Positions 54,531 through 62,828 of a stretch of 64,000 bases of DNA are shown in pieces. The stretch is from Candidatus Methylophosphatis roskildensis (lineage in GTDB: Bacteria > Pseudomonadota > Gammaproteobacteria > Burkholderiales > Rhodocyclaceae), in NCBI GenBank assembly GCA_016708905.1, contig JADJEV010000003.1, forward strand, positions 992,001 through 1,056,000. Direction: 5' to 3'. The first letter of the stretch is position 1; each line of letters opens with the position of its first letter. Below the pieces are notes generated by a model. The model did not search any database. It had not been told where the DNA came from and saw only the letters and a list, made by a program, of their open reading frames with translations. The position numbers were made by a program, and so were the translations under genes.

Positions 54531-55307
54531 ATGTTCAGGAAATTGCGCATCGCCCTGCTGTTGTTCGTGCTGGCCACGGTCGCGCTCGGCGCCTGGCGGG
54601 CCAAGGCGCGGGCGACCGATTGGCGCTCGTCCTTGCTGGTGGCCGTGTATCCGATCGCGGCCGACGATTCGCCGGTGACGCGCGATTACATCGCCACACT
54701 TTCCGACGCGTCGTTCGAGGATATCGAGGCCTGGTTCGAGGCCGAGGCCAAACGCCATGGCATCGACGTACTGCGTCCAGTGGACGTGTCCTTGGCACGG
54801 CGCGTCGACTCGATCCCGCCGGCGCCGCCGCACGGTGGCAACGCGCTCCATGTCGCATGGTGGAGCCTGCAGCTTCGCTACTGGTCGTGGCGCAACGATC
54901 AGGATCACCGTCCTGCGCCCCAGGTCAAGCTCTACGTCGTGTTCCACGATCCCGCCAGGAGTTACGCCGTGCCCCACTCGCTCGGGCTGGAAAAGGGAAT
55001 GATCGGCGTCGTGCATGCGTTTGCCTCGCGCGCGCAGGCGGCGCAGAACGACGTGGTGATCGCGCACGAGTTGCTGCACACGCTGGGTGCGACCGACAAG
55101 TACGATCCGGCGAGCAATCTGCCCTTGTTCCCCGACGGCTATGCCGAGCCGACGCGCACGCCGCTGCTGCCGCAACTGCGGGCCGAGATCATGGCCGGGC
55201 GCACGCCGGTTTCTGCGAGCGAAGCGAAGATGCCGGACAGCGTGTTCGATACCGCGATCGGCCCGGCGACGGCCGGCGAAGTCAGGCTCGATACGCGGGC
55301 ACGCTGA
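54531..55307 (+). CDS. Membrane-anchored putative zinc metallopeptidase-like protein
   Basis: The ATG at 54531 gives 258 residues. A single N-terminal hydrophobic helix (KLRIALLLFVLATVALGAW) anchors or exports it. The segment VVIAHELLHTLGATDKYD holds an HExxH zinc-binding motif with a downstream Asp as a possible third ligand. The region before it (VKLYVVFHDPARSYAVPHSL) is conserved-looking beta sheet. No named family is recognised with certainty. It converges with another HExxH gene 25 bp away. Confidence 0.7.
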   Translation: MFRKLRIALLLFVLATVALGAWRAKARATDWRSSLLVAVYPIAADDSPVTRDYIATLSDASFEDIEAWFEAEAKRHGIDVLRPVDVSLARRVDSIPPAPPHGGNALHVAWWSLQLRYWSWRNDQDHRPAPQVKLYVVFHDPARSYAVPHSLGLEKGMIGVVHAFASRAQAAQNDVVIAHELLHTLGATDKYDPASNLPLFPDGYAEPTRTPLLPQLRAEIMAGRTPVSASEAKMPDSVFDTAIGPATAGEVRLDTRAR

Positions 55308-55332
55308 GCGCCGGCAATAACCCGCGGCAGCA

Positions 55333-55809
55333 CTAATGACCGACGTAATCGAGCGATACGTCGCCGCTCGATGTGGCCGGCTGAACATCAGCGCAGCGCA
55401 TGGAGGCGAGTCCCTCGCCGAAACGCCGGAACTGCCCTTCGCGCTTGAGGTAGCGGTTCTGCACGGCGTAGGCTTCGCGCTCGGTGCGCAAGGTTTCGTG
55501 GCAACCGGCGAAGATGCGCCCGCCGCGCTGCCGATGCTGCAGCACATGGACCAGTTCGTGGACCAGGAAGGAATTGTCGGCGGCGCTGTCGAGGTCGAGA
55601 TCGTCGCGCAGCAGAATGCGCCCGCCATCGGTGTCGAAAACCGCGGCCATGTCGGCGCAACTGCTCTGCCGGTGGTCGCAGACCGCACGGCGCATCTCGG
55701 CGGCGGACATCCGGACGATCGGTGGCAACGCGTCCAGCGCAACCTGCGGATAGCCCGAAAGGCTGGCGGCGGCGGAAAGCAGATACGCGAGCAGGGTCGA
55801 ATCCGGCAT
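55333..55809 (-). CDS. HExxH-containing protein (DUF6647-like), possible zinc peptidase
   Basis: The 158-residue protein has a short hydrophobic N-terminus (LLAYLLSAAASLSGYPQVAL) that may be a signal peptide, and NSFLVHELVHVLQHRQRGG with HELVH plus a downstream Glu in CHETLRTEREAYAVQNRYL. Four cysteines are present. Family naming as DUF6647 is from memory. It is convergent with the 54531-55307 gene; both carry HExxH. Confidence 0.65.
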   Translation of the reverse strand: MPDSTLLAYLLSAAASLSGYPQVALDALPPIVRMSAAEMRRAVCDHRQSSCADMAAVFDTDGGRILLRDDLDLDSAADNSFLVHELVHVLQHRQRGGRIFAGCHETLRTEREAYAVQNRYLKREGQFRRFGEGLASMRCADVQPATSSGDVSLDYVGH

Positions 55810-55935
55810 CGCCGCGTCTCCGTGGAGTTGGCTGTTTTCGATTGGAGATGTGGCGGGCGATTGCGTTCCCGGGCGGCGAAAAGAAAAGCTGCTGCGCCGG
55901 CCGCGTGCCGGTGGAGAGAGATTTCAACATGATGC

Positions 55936-56044
55936 CTGCGGGCCGCATGGATAGGCGATCTACAGCATGGCATTGCTGCGAGCCAGGCGCAGAGCCGCGC
56001 CTGGCATGGCATGCCTGCAGAGCGCCTATCCATGCGGCCTGCAG
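55936..56044. repeat. Large nested inverted repeat
   Basis: GGCCGCATGGATAGGCG (55941-55957) and CGCCTATCCATGCGGCC (56023-56039) are perfect 17-bp arms, extended outward by CTGC/GCAG across one mismatch. A second stem, GCCAGGCGC-AGAGCC-GCGCCTGGC, sits at the centre (55982-56005). The whole could fold as one long hairpin of about 105 nt. Confidence 0.75.
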
Positions 56045-56052
56045 CCGGGCGG

Positions 56053-56078
56053 AAAAAAAGCCACGGGTTCACCGTGGC
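56053..56078 (-). terminator. Rho-independent terminator of prpE
   Basis: On the minus strand GCCACGG-(5 nt)-CCGTGGC is followed by seven T (A-run at 56053-56059). It lies about 45 bp past the prpE stop. Confidence 0.85.
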
Positions 56079-56122
56079 CTCGCAATGAATGCCGCCGGAC
56101 CGGCGCGGCCGTCGCGGCGCGC

Positions 56123-58015
56123 CTACTTGGCCATCGCGCTCTTGATCTGCTCGATGCCGGCCTGATCGTCCAGCGTGGTCAGATCACCCGGATCGCGCCC
56201 TTCGGCAATCGCCTGGATCGAGCGGCGCAACACCTTGCCGGAGCGCGTCTTGGGCAATTGGCTGATGATGTGCACGCGCGACGGACGGCCAATCGCACCG
56301 AGTGCGGCGTCGACCCTGCCCATGATTTCCTTCTCCAGCTTGGCGCGCTGCTCGGCGGTCTCCGCGATCGACGAATCCTTCAGCACCGCGAACGCCATGG
56401 GCATCTGGCCCTTGAGCTGGTCGGCCACGCCGACCACCGCGCATTCGGCGACTGCCGGATGGCTGCCGATCGCCTCTTCGATCTCGCGGGTGCCGAGCCG
56501 GTGGCCGGCAACGTTGATCACGTCATCGGTACGGCCGAGGATAAAGTAGTAGCCGTCCTTGTCGCGGATACCCCAGTCGAAAGTCGAGTAGACCTGCTTG
56601 TTGGGGAAGCTGGTGTAGTAGGTCTGCACATAGCGGTCGTCCTGACCCCAGACTGTGGTCAGACAGCCCGGCGGCAGCGGCGGCACCACGACGACCACAC
56701 CCTTCTCATTGGGCTCGGTGATTTCCGTGCCATCCTCCTGCAGGAGCTTGACGTCGTAGCCGAACGCGGCAAACGCCGGAGAACCTGGCTTGGTCGGCGA
56801 CATCTCGACGCCAGGCTGCGAGGCGAGAATCGCCCAACCCGTTTCGGTCTGCCAGTAGTGGTCGTACACCGGCAGGCCAAGTTCGCCCTCGATCCAGCGA
56901 TGGGTGGTTTCGTCCAGCGGTTCGCCGGCGAGGAACACGTGGCGCAGGCTCGATATGTCATACTTCTTGATGAAGGCCGGATCCTGCTTCTTCAGCACGC
57001 GGATCGCGGTCGGTGCCGAGAACATCACCGTGACCTTGTAGTCTTGCACGATCTTCCACCAGATGCCGGGATCGGGACGGATCGGCAGGCCCTCGTAGCA
57101 GACCGTCGCCATGCCGCTGATCAGCGGACCATAGACGATGTACGAGTGGCCGACCACCCAGCCGATATCGGAGGTCGAGAAGTAGGTCTCGCCGGCATTG
57201 CCGCAGTAGATGTACTTCATGGTCGCGGCCAGCGCCACTGCATAGCCGCCGGTGTCGCGCTGCACGCCCTTGGGCTTGCCGGTGGTGCCCGAGGTGTACA
57301 AAATGTATGACGGATGCGAGGACTCGACCCAGACGCAGTCGACCTTGGTATCCATCTCCTGCTGGCGCAGGGTCGCATAGTCGAGGTCGCGGCCGGCGAC
57401 GATCGGCATGTCCTTGTCCAGCCCGCGATTGACGATCACGACCTTGGACGGCGGCGTGGCAGACAGGCGTATCGATTCATCCACCAGGTGCTTGTAGGGC
57501 ACGGCCTTGCCGCCGCGCATGCCGGCATCCGACGTCACCATCACCTTCGGTTGCGCATCGTCGATGCGTGTGGCGAGAGAATTCGCCGCGAAACCGCCGA
57601 ACACCACCGAGTGAATCGCACCGATCCGTACCGTGGCGAGCATGGCGAAGATCGCCTCCGGAATCATCGGCATGTAGATCAGCACGCGATCGCCCTTGCC
57701 CACGCCCAGGCGCTGCAGCACCGCCGCCATGCGCTGCACTTCGGCATGCAGTTCGCGGAACGAGTAGACCTTCTCGGTGTTGGTCTCGGTCGAGACGAAG
57801 ATCAGCGCCGGCTGATCGCCACGCGTCGCAAGATGGCGGTCGATGGCGTTGTAACAAAGGTTGGTCTCGCCGCCGACGAACCATTTGCTGAATGGCGGCT
57901 TGGAGTAATCGAGTACGGATGAAAACGGCTTGTTCCAATGCACCAGCTTGGATTGCTCTCCCCAGAAGGCATCCGGCTGTTCGATCGATTGACGGTGAAA
58001 CTCCTTGTAGTTCAT
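56123..58015 (-). CDS. prpE: Propionate-CoA ligase (acetyl-CoA synthetase family)
   Basis: The 630-residue AMP-forming ligase starts NYKEFHRQSIEQPDAFWGEQ, close to PrpE. The AMP-binding loop is YILYTSGTTGKPKGVQRD, where the VQRDTGG form favours PrpE over Acs. VYDHYWQTETGWAI and DDVINVAGHRLGTREIEEAI follow, and the acetylatable catalytic Lys is in LPKTRSGKVLRRSI near residue 592. It makes propionyl-CoA (or acetyl-CoA) and AMP/PPi. It stands alone with its own terminator; no methylcitrate genes are in view. Acetate use is the main alternative. Confidence 0.9.
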   Translation of the reverse strand: MNYKEFHRQSIEQPDAFWGEQSKLVHWNKPFSSVLDYSKPPFSKWFVGGETNLCYNAIDRHLATRGDQPALIFVSTETNTEKVYSFRELHAEVQRMAAVLQRLGVGKGDRVLIYMPMIPEAIFAMLATVRIGAIHSVVFGGFAANSLATRIDDAQPKVMVTSDAGMRGGKAVPYKHLVDESIRLSATPPSKVVIVNRGLDKDMPIVAGRDLDYATLRQQEMDTKVDCVWVESSHPSYILYTSGTTGKPKGVQRDTGGYAVALAATMKYIYCGNAGETYFSTSDIGWVVGHSYIVYGPLISGMATVCYEGLPIRPDPGIWWKIVQDYKVTVMFSAPTAIRVLKKQDPAFIKKYDISSLRHVFLAGEPLDETTHRWIEGELGLPVYDHYWQTETGWAILASQPGVEMSPTKPGSPAFAAFGYDVKLLQEDGTEITEPNEKGVVVVVPPLPPGCLTTVWGQDDRYVQTYYTSFPNKQVYSTFDWGIRDKDGYYFILGRTDDVINVAGHRLGTREIEEAIGSHPAVAECAVVGVADQLKGQMPMAFAVLKDSSIAETAEQRAKLEKEIMGRVDAALGAIGRPSRVHIISQLPKTRSGKVLRRSIQAIAEGRDPGDLTTLDDQAGIEQIKSAMAK

Positions 58016-58074
58016 CTGCTCCTCCTCTGATGGTCTCGTGGTCTCCTCGGTGCGAGGATGTTGTGGCGCGATGT

Positions 58075-59241
58075 TCAGGACTTGCCTGCAGCGGCCTCGG
58101 CTTCGACGGCAACCGTCTTTGCCTCGATTGCCGCGAGCGGCAGACCGAGTTTGTACTCCTGTTCGGCGAGGCGCAGCAAGGGTATCAGATCGCGCAGCAG
58201 ATCGGGCAGTTGCGCCCGGACTTCGTCCTCCGCGTCGGAACGCAGCATCACCAGCGCCTGCTCGATGCCAACTGCATAGCGCGCGCGTCCTCCGGCACGC
58301 ACCACGCCGCCCGAGCCGACCACCTGATTGCCGCCGGCACCGCGGCCTATCGCCAGACGATCCTGTCCGACCGCGATCAGGTCGGATAGCGTGCCGGTTT
58401 TGTCGGCAAGGCTGTTGGCCAGCCCGACGGTGAGGCTGATGTGAATCAGCTCGCCGCGATAGTTCATCGCCAGGCTGGCAATCGCCTGGCGCAGCCGATT
58501 GGCGAAGGCGCCGCAGGCCTCGAGATTGATCGACGGCGAGACGACGACGAACTGCGATTCGCCCTGCTGCGCGACAGTATCTTCGCGGCGTACCCGGGTG
58601 CCGAGTATCTTCGACAGTTTGCGCACGATCAACATGCTGACCTGGCGTCCGTGGCGCGACACCAGCTCGTCGAACCGATCCACCTCGACCACCATCACCG
58701 ACAACTCGCTGTTGTGGCGCCGCGCGAGGGCCAGTGCCTGTTCGCCCTGGTGCTGCAGGTAGCCCGGCGTTGCAAGCCCGGAATCGGGATCGACCGCCGA
58801 TTGCCTGGCCAGCGCCTCGCGGCTTTCCTCGAGTTCGCGCCGGGTCTGGGCGAGCCGGCTGAGCGCGTCGAGGCGGGCAAGCAGCTCGACGTTGCCGATG
58901 CCCTTGGCAATGAAGTCGGTGGCACCGAGTTGCTTGGCCTTAATCTGCGCCGCGTCGTCCTCGTCGCCGGAAATGATGATGACCGGAATTTCCTGAATCC
59001 GTGCGACCTTCGATCCGCGGATGCGCTCGAGCAGACCGAAGCCATCGAGCTTGGGCATGCCGATATCGGAGATCACCACCTGGATCGACGGATCGAGCAG
59101 CAGGGTCTGCCAGCCCATCTCGCCATCGGATTCCTCGCGGAAATCGTAGGCGCCCTTGATGTGCTTGACGATCGAGGCGCGCACGATGCGCGAATCGTCG
59201 ACGATCAGTACGCGCGGGAGGGCCGGTGTGTTGTCGCTCAT
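58075..59241 (-). CDS. Response regulator with degenerate GGDEF domain
   Basis: The ATG at 59241 gives 388 residues. A receiver domain (PRVLIVDDSRIVRASIVKHI; phospho-Asp in VVISDIGMPKLDGFGLL near residue 61; Lys in ATDFIAKGIGNVELL) is followed by a coiled linker and a GGDEF-type domain from about 150 to 310. The signature reads GESQF instead of GGDEF, so cyclase activity is unlikely; it may act through protein contacts or GTP/c-di-GMP binding. The C-terminal 75 residues are extra, with an Ala/Glu-rich end. It is 59 bp upstream of prpE on the same strand. Confidence 0.85.
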   Translation of the reverse strand: MSDNTPALPRVLIVDDSRIVRASIVKHIKGAYDFREESDGEMGWQTLLLDPSIQVVISDIGMPKLDGFGLLERIRGSKVARIQEIPVIIISGDEDDAAQIKAKQLGATDFIAKGIGNVELLARLDALSRLAQTRRELEESREALARQSAVDPDSGLATPGYLQHQGEQALALARRHNSELSVMVVEVDRFDELVSRHGRQVSMLIVRKLSKILGTRVRREDTVAQQGESQFVVVSPSINLEACGAFANRLRQAIASLAMNYRGELIHISLTVGLANSLADKTGTLSDLIAVGQDRLAIGRGAGGNQVVGSGGVVRAGGRARYAVGIEQALVMLRSDAEDEVRAQLPDLLRDLIPLLRLAEQEYKLGLPLAAIEAKTVAVEAEAAAGKS

Positions 59242-59436
59242 TGGAGGGTCAGCTATCGTTTCGACGAAGGATGCGGCACACCGAACCTTAATGGCGGCAA
59301 TTATAACCATCTATACCGGCGTCAAAGAAGCCGTCGACCCATGCGGATGTTGTAAGTATTCGGTGAACCCGTAGTTTCTCCTGCGGGCAGCAAGACGTGC
59401 TGGACACGTCGCTCGCGCTGCGGTACCTTCCCGTCC

Positions 59437-60063
59437 ATGGATGGAACGGTGCAGCTTCCCTGTTCGAGTGCGGCCCGCGGCGAAGCCAAGTCGACGCCCT
59501 TCGGCGACGTTTTTGTGACGCTGTCCAAACAGGAACACATCGAACTGGTCTGGGCGGCGAAGTATTGGAAGATGGAGCACGGGCGCGCGGCCGCGTGCGC
59601 TGAGCCTCGAGGCGGCGTACCAGGAGCGATTCCGACAAGCCGCGCAGCTGCGCAGGCGCGCGAGGCAGCGTTGTTGTGCGAGTTGGAGGCGGCGCAGGCC
59701 AAGATCCGCGATCTGCAGCAACGCCTGTTCGCTCGCAAGAGCGAGCGCGGTTCGCTGATCGACGACAAGCATCGAGGCGCGCCAGTGGGGTCACGGCGAC
59801 GCGGACAGCAGCGTGGTGCCCCGGGTCATGGTCGTTCGCGGCAGGCGCACTTGCCGCTGCGCACCGAGGATATCGAACTCGAATCCGCGCTGTGCCCGGC
59901 CTGCGGTGAGCCGCTGGGCGCCTTTGCGGGTACCGAGGACTGCGAGGTTGTGGAAGTCGAGGTGCGGGCGTATCGCAGGCTGATCCGGCGGCGGCGCTAT
60001 CGGCGCACCTGCGAGTGTGAGGCGCTGCCGGGCATTGTGACGGCCCCGCCCCGGCGCGGCTGA
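59437..60063 (+). pseudogene. IS66 transposase, N-terminal fragment (frameshifted)
   Basis: The 208-codon frame holds the helical N-terminus (LELLD-like coiled coil ELEAAQAKIRDLQQRLFARK), the SER linker and the zinc-finger part (ALCPACGEPLGAF, ending RRRRYRRTCECEALPG). It stops at TGA 60061. A -1 shift in the CCCC run at about 60050 would join it to the downstream frame as APPPARLIERGKFGI, the family consensus. A second disturbed stretch at about 59580-59660 reads better in another frame (ALSLEAAYQERFRQAAQL), suggesting two compensating indels. Confidence 0.75.
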
Positions 60064-60089
60064 TCGAGCGCGGTAAGTTCGGCATCTCG

Positions 60090-61136
60090 GTGTGGGTGAG
60101 TGTGCTGCTGGACAAGTTCCTGTACGGGCGCCCCAGTTACCGCCTGGTGCAGGATCTGGCCGATCAGGGATTGAATCTGTCGATGGGCACGCTCACCGGG
60201 GGGTTGCAGGCCATTGCCCCGCTGTTTGAGCCGGTGTACGAGGCGCTGTTGGACGAGTTGCGAGCCGGGGCGCACTGGCACGCCGACGAGACCCGCTGGG
60301 AGGTGTTCGTCGACATCGAGGGCAAGCGCGGCCACCGCTGGTACCTGTGGGTATTTCAGTCGCGCGCCGTGGCCTACTACGTGCTCGACGCGTCGCGCTC
60401 GGCGGCGGTTCCCAGCGCGGTGCTCGCCGAGGTGGACGGGGGCACCATCAGCTGCGACCGCTATGGTGCCTACAAGAAATTTGCCCGTCTGCATCCGGGC
60501 TTCACCTTATTGTATTGCTGGGCGCACCAGCGCCGCGACCTGCTCATGCTGGCCAACGACTATCCGCAACTGGCGCCCTGGGCACTGGCCTGGGTAGAGT
60601 GCATCGGCGTGCTGTTCGCGCTGCACGCACAGCGCCGCGAAGCCTGGCTCGCCGGCCGTGAGTACGGCGAACTGGATCGAGGACTGCGTGCGACGGTGCA
60701 GGAGATGGCCGACAAGCGCGAGGCGGCGCTGGCCGATCCGACGCTGCCGGCCCCGGCGGCCAAGCTGCTCACCAGCATGCGCAGGCACTGGGCCGGATTG
60801 ACGGCGTTTCTCGATCGCCCGCAGCGGGCACTGGACAATAACGAGGCCGAACGGGCCTTGCGTCCGGCGGTCGTCGGCCGCAAGAACTTTTACGGTTCGG
60901 GCAGTCAGTGGTCTGGACAACTCGCGGCGATGATGTTCAGTGTGCTGATGAGCCTGCGCCTGTGGCAGGTCAATCCGCGCACCTGGCTCAGCGCCTACCT
61001 GCAGGCCTGTGCCGAAAACGCCAACCGCCCGCCGGATCTGGCCGGGTTCCTGCCCTGGCGCATGGATGCGGCGCGGCTGGCCGCCCTGCGCAGCGCACCC
61101 GCCTTCACCCAACCCCCGGGAGTCGATACCTCGTGA
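60090..61136 (+). CDS. IS66 transposase, catalytic C-terminal part
   Basis: The frame contains the DDE catalytic core of IS66 TnpC: GAHWHADETRWEVFVDIEG (first Asp), TISCDRYGAYKKFARL (second Asp) and LDNNEAERALRPAVVGRKNF (Glu), followed by the helical SLRLWQVNPRTWLSAYLQAC tail. It is in a different frame from the N-terminal fragment ending at 60063, and its listed GTG start is arbitrary. A full transposase needs frameshifting or correction of the sequence. Its stop overlaps the GTG of the DUF4338 gene. Confidence 0.82.
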   Translation: MWVSVLLDKFLYGRPSYRLVQDLADQGLNLSMGTLTGGLQAIAPLFEPVYEALLDELRAGAHWHADETRWEVFVDIEGKRGHRWYLWVFQSRAVAYYVLDASRSAAVPSAVLAEVDGGTISCDRYGAYKKFARLHPGFTLLYCWAHQRRDLLMLANDYPQLAPWALAWVECIGVLFALHAQRREAWLAGREYGELDRGLRATVQEMADKREAALADPTLPAPAAKLLTSMRRHWAGLTAFLDRPQRALDNNEAERALRPAVVGRKNFYGSGSQWSGQLAAMMFSVLMSLRLWQVNPRTWLSAYLQACAENANRPPDLAGFLPWRMDAARLAALRSAPAFTQPPGVDTS

Positions 61137-61993
61137 CCCTGTATTGCGGTCGGCACTTCAGCGCCGATGAACTGCTGATGATCAAAGGGCTGATCGCCCA
61201 CACCCCGGGACTCAAACGCACCCCGCTGTCGCGCACCCTGTGCGCGTTGCTGGACTGGAGAAAGCCCAACGGCCAACTCAAGGACATGAGCTGCCGCGTG
61301 GCATTGCTGCGCATGCAGGCCGATGGCCTGCTCGAGCTGCCGCCCTCGAACATCGTGCAGCCGCGAGGCCGCCCGCACTTCCCGCCCTCACCAGCCACCG
61401 ACCCCCAGCGTGCGCTGCGCGAACCCGTGCATGCCTTGCCACCCTTGAGGTTGCAGCCGGTCAGCGCCGGCCCCGCCTCGCGCCTGTGGAACGAGTACAT
61501 CGCTCGCTACCACTATCTGGGATACACGCCGCTGGCCGGCAGCCAGATGCGCTACAACGTCTTTGCCGGCGAGCAACTGCTCGCCCTGATCAGCTTTGGC
61601 GCCAGCGCCTGGAAACTGGCCGAGCGCGATCGCTTCATCGGCTGGGCGCAAGCCCAGCGCGAGCGCAACCTGCAACTGATCGTCAACAACGCCCGTTTCC
61701 TGATCCTGCCCTGGATTCAGTCGAAGGGGCTCGCCTCGAAGATCCTCGCCCTGGCCGCGCGCCAGCTGCCCAACGACTGGTTCGCTCGCTACTGCTTGCG
61801 CCCCGCGCTGCTCGAGACCTTCGTCGAAACGCCACGTCACCGCGGCACCTGCTACAAGGCCGCCAACTGGATCCACGTCGGGCAGACCGTCGGTCGCGGC
61901 AAGAAGTCCACCGTGCACCACCCGATTATCCCCATCAAGGACATCTGGCTCTATCCGCTGCGCAAGGACTTCCGCTCCGTCCTCGCACAGTAA
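61133..61993 (+). CDS. DUF4338 / Druantia DruA-like protein within IS66 element
   Basis: The GTG at 61133 overlaps the transposase stop (GTGA) and gives 286 residues. The core matches the DUF4338 family, the family of Druantia protein DruA: LWNEYIARYHYLGYTPLAGS, VFAGEQLLALISFGASAWKL, LQLIVNNARFLILPWIQSKG and RHRGTCYKAANWIHVGQTVG. It ends 9 bp before the right inverted repeat, so it belongs to the element. No other Druantia genes are present, and a defence role cannot be claimed; an accessory role in transposition is equally possible. Family assignment is by memory of these conserved stretches. Confidence 0.82.
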   Translation: MTLYCGRHFSADELLMIKGLIAHTPGLKRTPLSRTLCALLDWRKPNGQLKDMSCRVALLRMQADGLLELPPSNIVQPRGRPHFPPSPATDPQRALREPVHALPPLRLQPVSAGPASRLWNEYIARYHYLGYTPLAGSQMRYNVFAGEQLLALISFGASAWKLAERDRFIGWAQAQRERNLQLIVNNARFLILPWIQSKGLASKILALAARQLPNDWFARYCLRPALLETFVETPRHRGTCYKAANWIHVGQTVGRGKKSTVHHPIIPIKDIWLYPLRKDFRSVLAQ

Positions 61994-62103
61994 GAGCCCA
62001 TCACGGGTTCACCGAATACTTACGGATGTTCGAGAAAATGGATCGCAAACTACTGGGTCGAAGGGGTTTACTCCGTTCCATCCATGCCGATATAGTGCGG
62101 GCC

Positions 62104-62640
62104 ATGTCGAAAAAGCCCGCCACCTTCCGCCGCCACCGCGCTCACGAAATCTGTGGACTGTGGCTGGTGATCGGTTGCCTGGCGCCCCTGGCACAGGCAC
62201 AGGAGACGGCGGCAACACCGGCGCCGATCAGCCTGATGGACCGGGTTTCGAGCGGCGCCCATGAGATGGCGCTGAACGCGCTGTCGGTCATCGGCATCGA
62301 TTACCGCTACGGCGGGAACGACCCCGAGACCGGCTTCGACTGCAGCGGCATGGTCCGCCACGTCGTGCGCAACGCACTCGGACTCGATCTGCCACGAACG
62401 GCACGCGAGATGGCGCAGATCGGCAAGCGCATTCCGCTCGATGACCTGAAGCCCGGCGACCTGGTCTTTTTCAACACCATGCGCCGCGCCTTTTCGCACG
62501 TCGGCATCTACCTTGGCGACAAGCGATTCGTCCACGCGCCGTCGACAGGCGGCCAGGTTCGCATCGACGATATGAGCGCCCGCTACTGGCTTGCCCGCTT
62601 CGAGGGCGCCCGCCGCCTGCCCGCGGAACCCCAGCTTTAG
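62104..62640 (+). CDS. NlpC/P60 (C40) family peptidoglycan hydrolase
   Basis: The ATG at 62104 gives 178 residues with a signal sequence (HEICGLWLVIGCLAPLAQAQ). The catalytic cysteine is in ETGFDCSGMVRHVVRNALG, the first His in AFSHVGIYLGDKRF and the third residue in FVHAPSTGGQV. The family cuts D-Glu-meso-Dap bonds in cell-wall peptides. In-frame ATGs upstream (from 62026) lie partly in the IS66 flank and are less likely. The IS66 right end is 80 bp before the start, so the insertion may have changed its promoter. Confidence 0.9.
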   Translation: MSKKPATFRRHRAHEICGLWLVIGCLAPLAQAQETAATPAPISLMDRVSSGAHEMALNALSVIGIDYRYGGNDPETGFDCSGMVRHVVRNALGLDLPRTAREMAQIGKRIPLDDLKPGDLVFFNTMRRAFSHVGIYLGDKRFVHAPSTGGQVRIDDMSARYWLARFEGARRLPAEPQL

Positions 62641-62760
62641 TCGCCGCGGCAATCGCTGCCGCCCACCGCACATCCTGTTCGTCCCTGGCTTGCCGGCGCG
62701 GTGTGCTCTACGCGGCAGAGGTCAAATCACCCTACTACGATATACAAACGAGAATACATT

Positions 62761-62779
62761 GCAATTGACAATCATTCTT
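62761..62779. promoter_or_regulatory. Fur-box-like site before the ferric-iron binding protein gene
   Basis: GCAATTGACAATCATTCTT matches the 19-bp Fur consensus at about 13 positions. It lies about 50 bp before the iron-binding protein start in a locally AT-rich stretch. Confidence 0.55.
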
Positions 62780-62828
62780 GTTAGAGTCTCGCCGTCCACG
62801 AATTCGTATTCCCTGGGAGCAGCAAATC

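Larger units (their letters stand above)
55810..56122. other. Intergenic region with large inverted repeat between the HExxH gene and prpE
   Basis: No gene is seen in 313 bp. The region holds the about 105-bp hairpin element at 55936-56044 and the prpE terminator at 56053-56078. Confidence 0.6.
59352..62023 (+). mobile_element. IS66-family element carrying a DruA-like (DUF4338) gene
   Basis: The element is bounded by perfect 21-bp inverted repeats beginning GTAAGTATTCGGTGAACCCG (59352-59372 and 62003-62023), and GTAA ends are typical of IS66. The direct repeat GGATGTT flanks it at 59345-59351 and 62024-62030, one base shorter than the usual 8-bp IS66 duplication. Inside are a frameshifted TnpC-type transposase and a 286-residue DUF4338 gene overlapping its stop. 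No tnpA or tnpB is present, as in the ISBst12 subgroup. Total length is 2672 bp. Confidence 0.88.

Noticed and set aside
53322..56072. Long minus-strand open frame of 916 codons opposite acnB and the HExxH genes
   Set aside because: It runs antisense through three better-supported genes and intergenic hairpins; its composition is that of a high-GC shadow frame.
56063..56075. ACGGGTTCACCG in the prpE terminator equals part of the IS66 inverted repeat
   Set aside because: The match is 12-13 bp and sits exactly in a terminator stem-loop; there is no second element end or direct repeat, so coincidence is likelier than an IS remnant.
61133..61993. A full Druantia defence system
   Set aside because: Only a DUF4338 protein is present, inside an IS element; no large helicase or other Druantia genes lie nearby.
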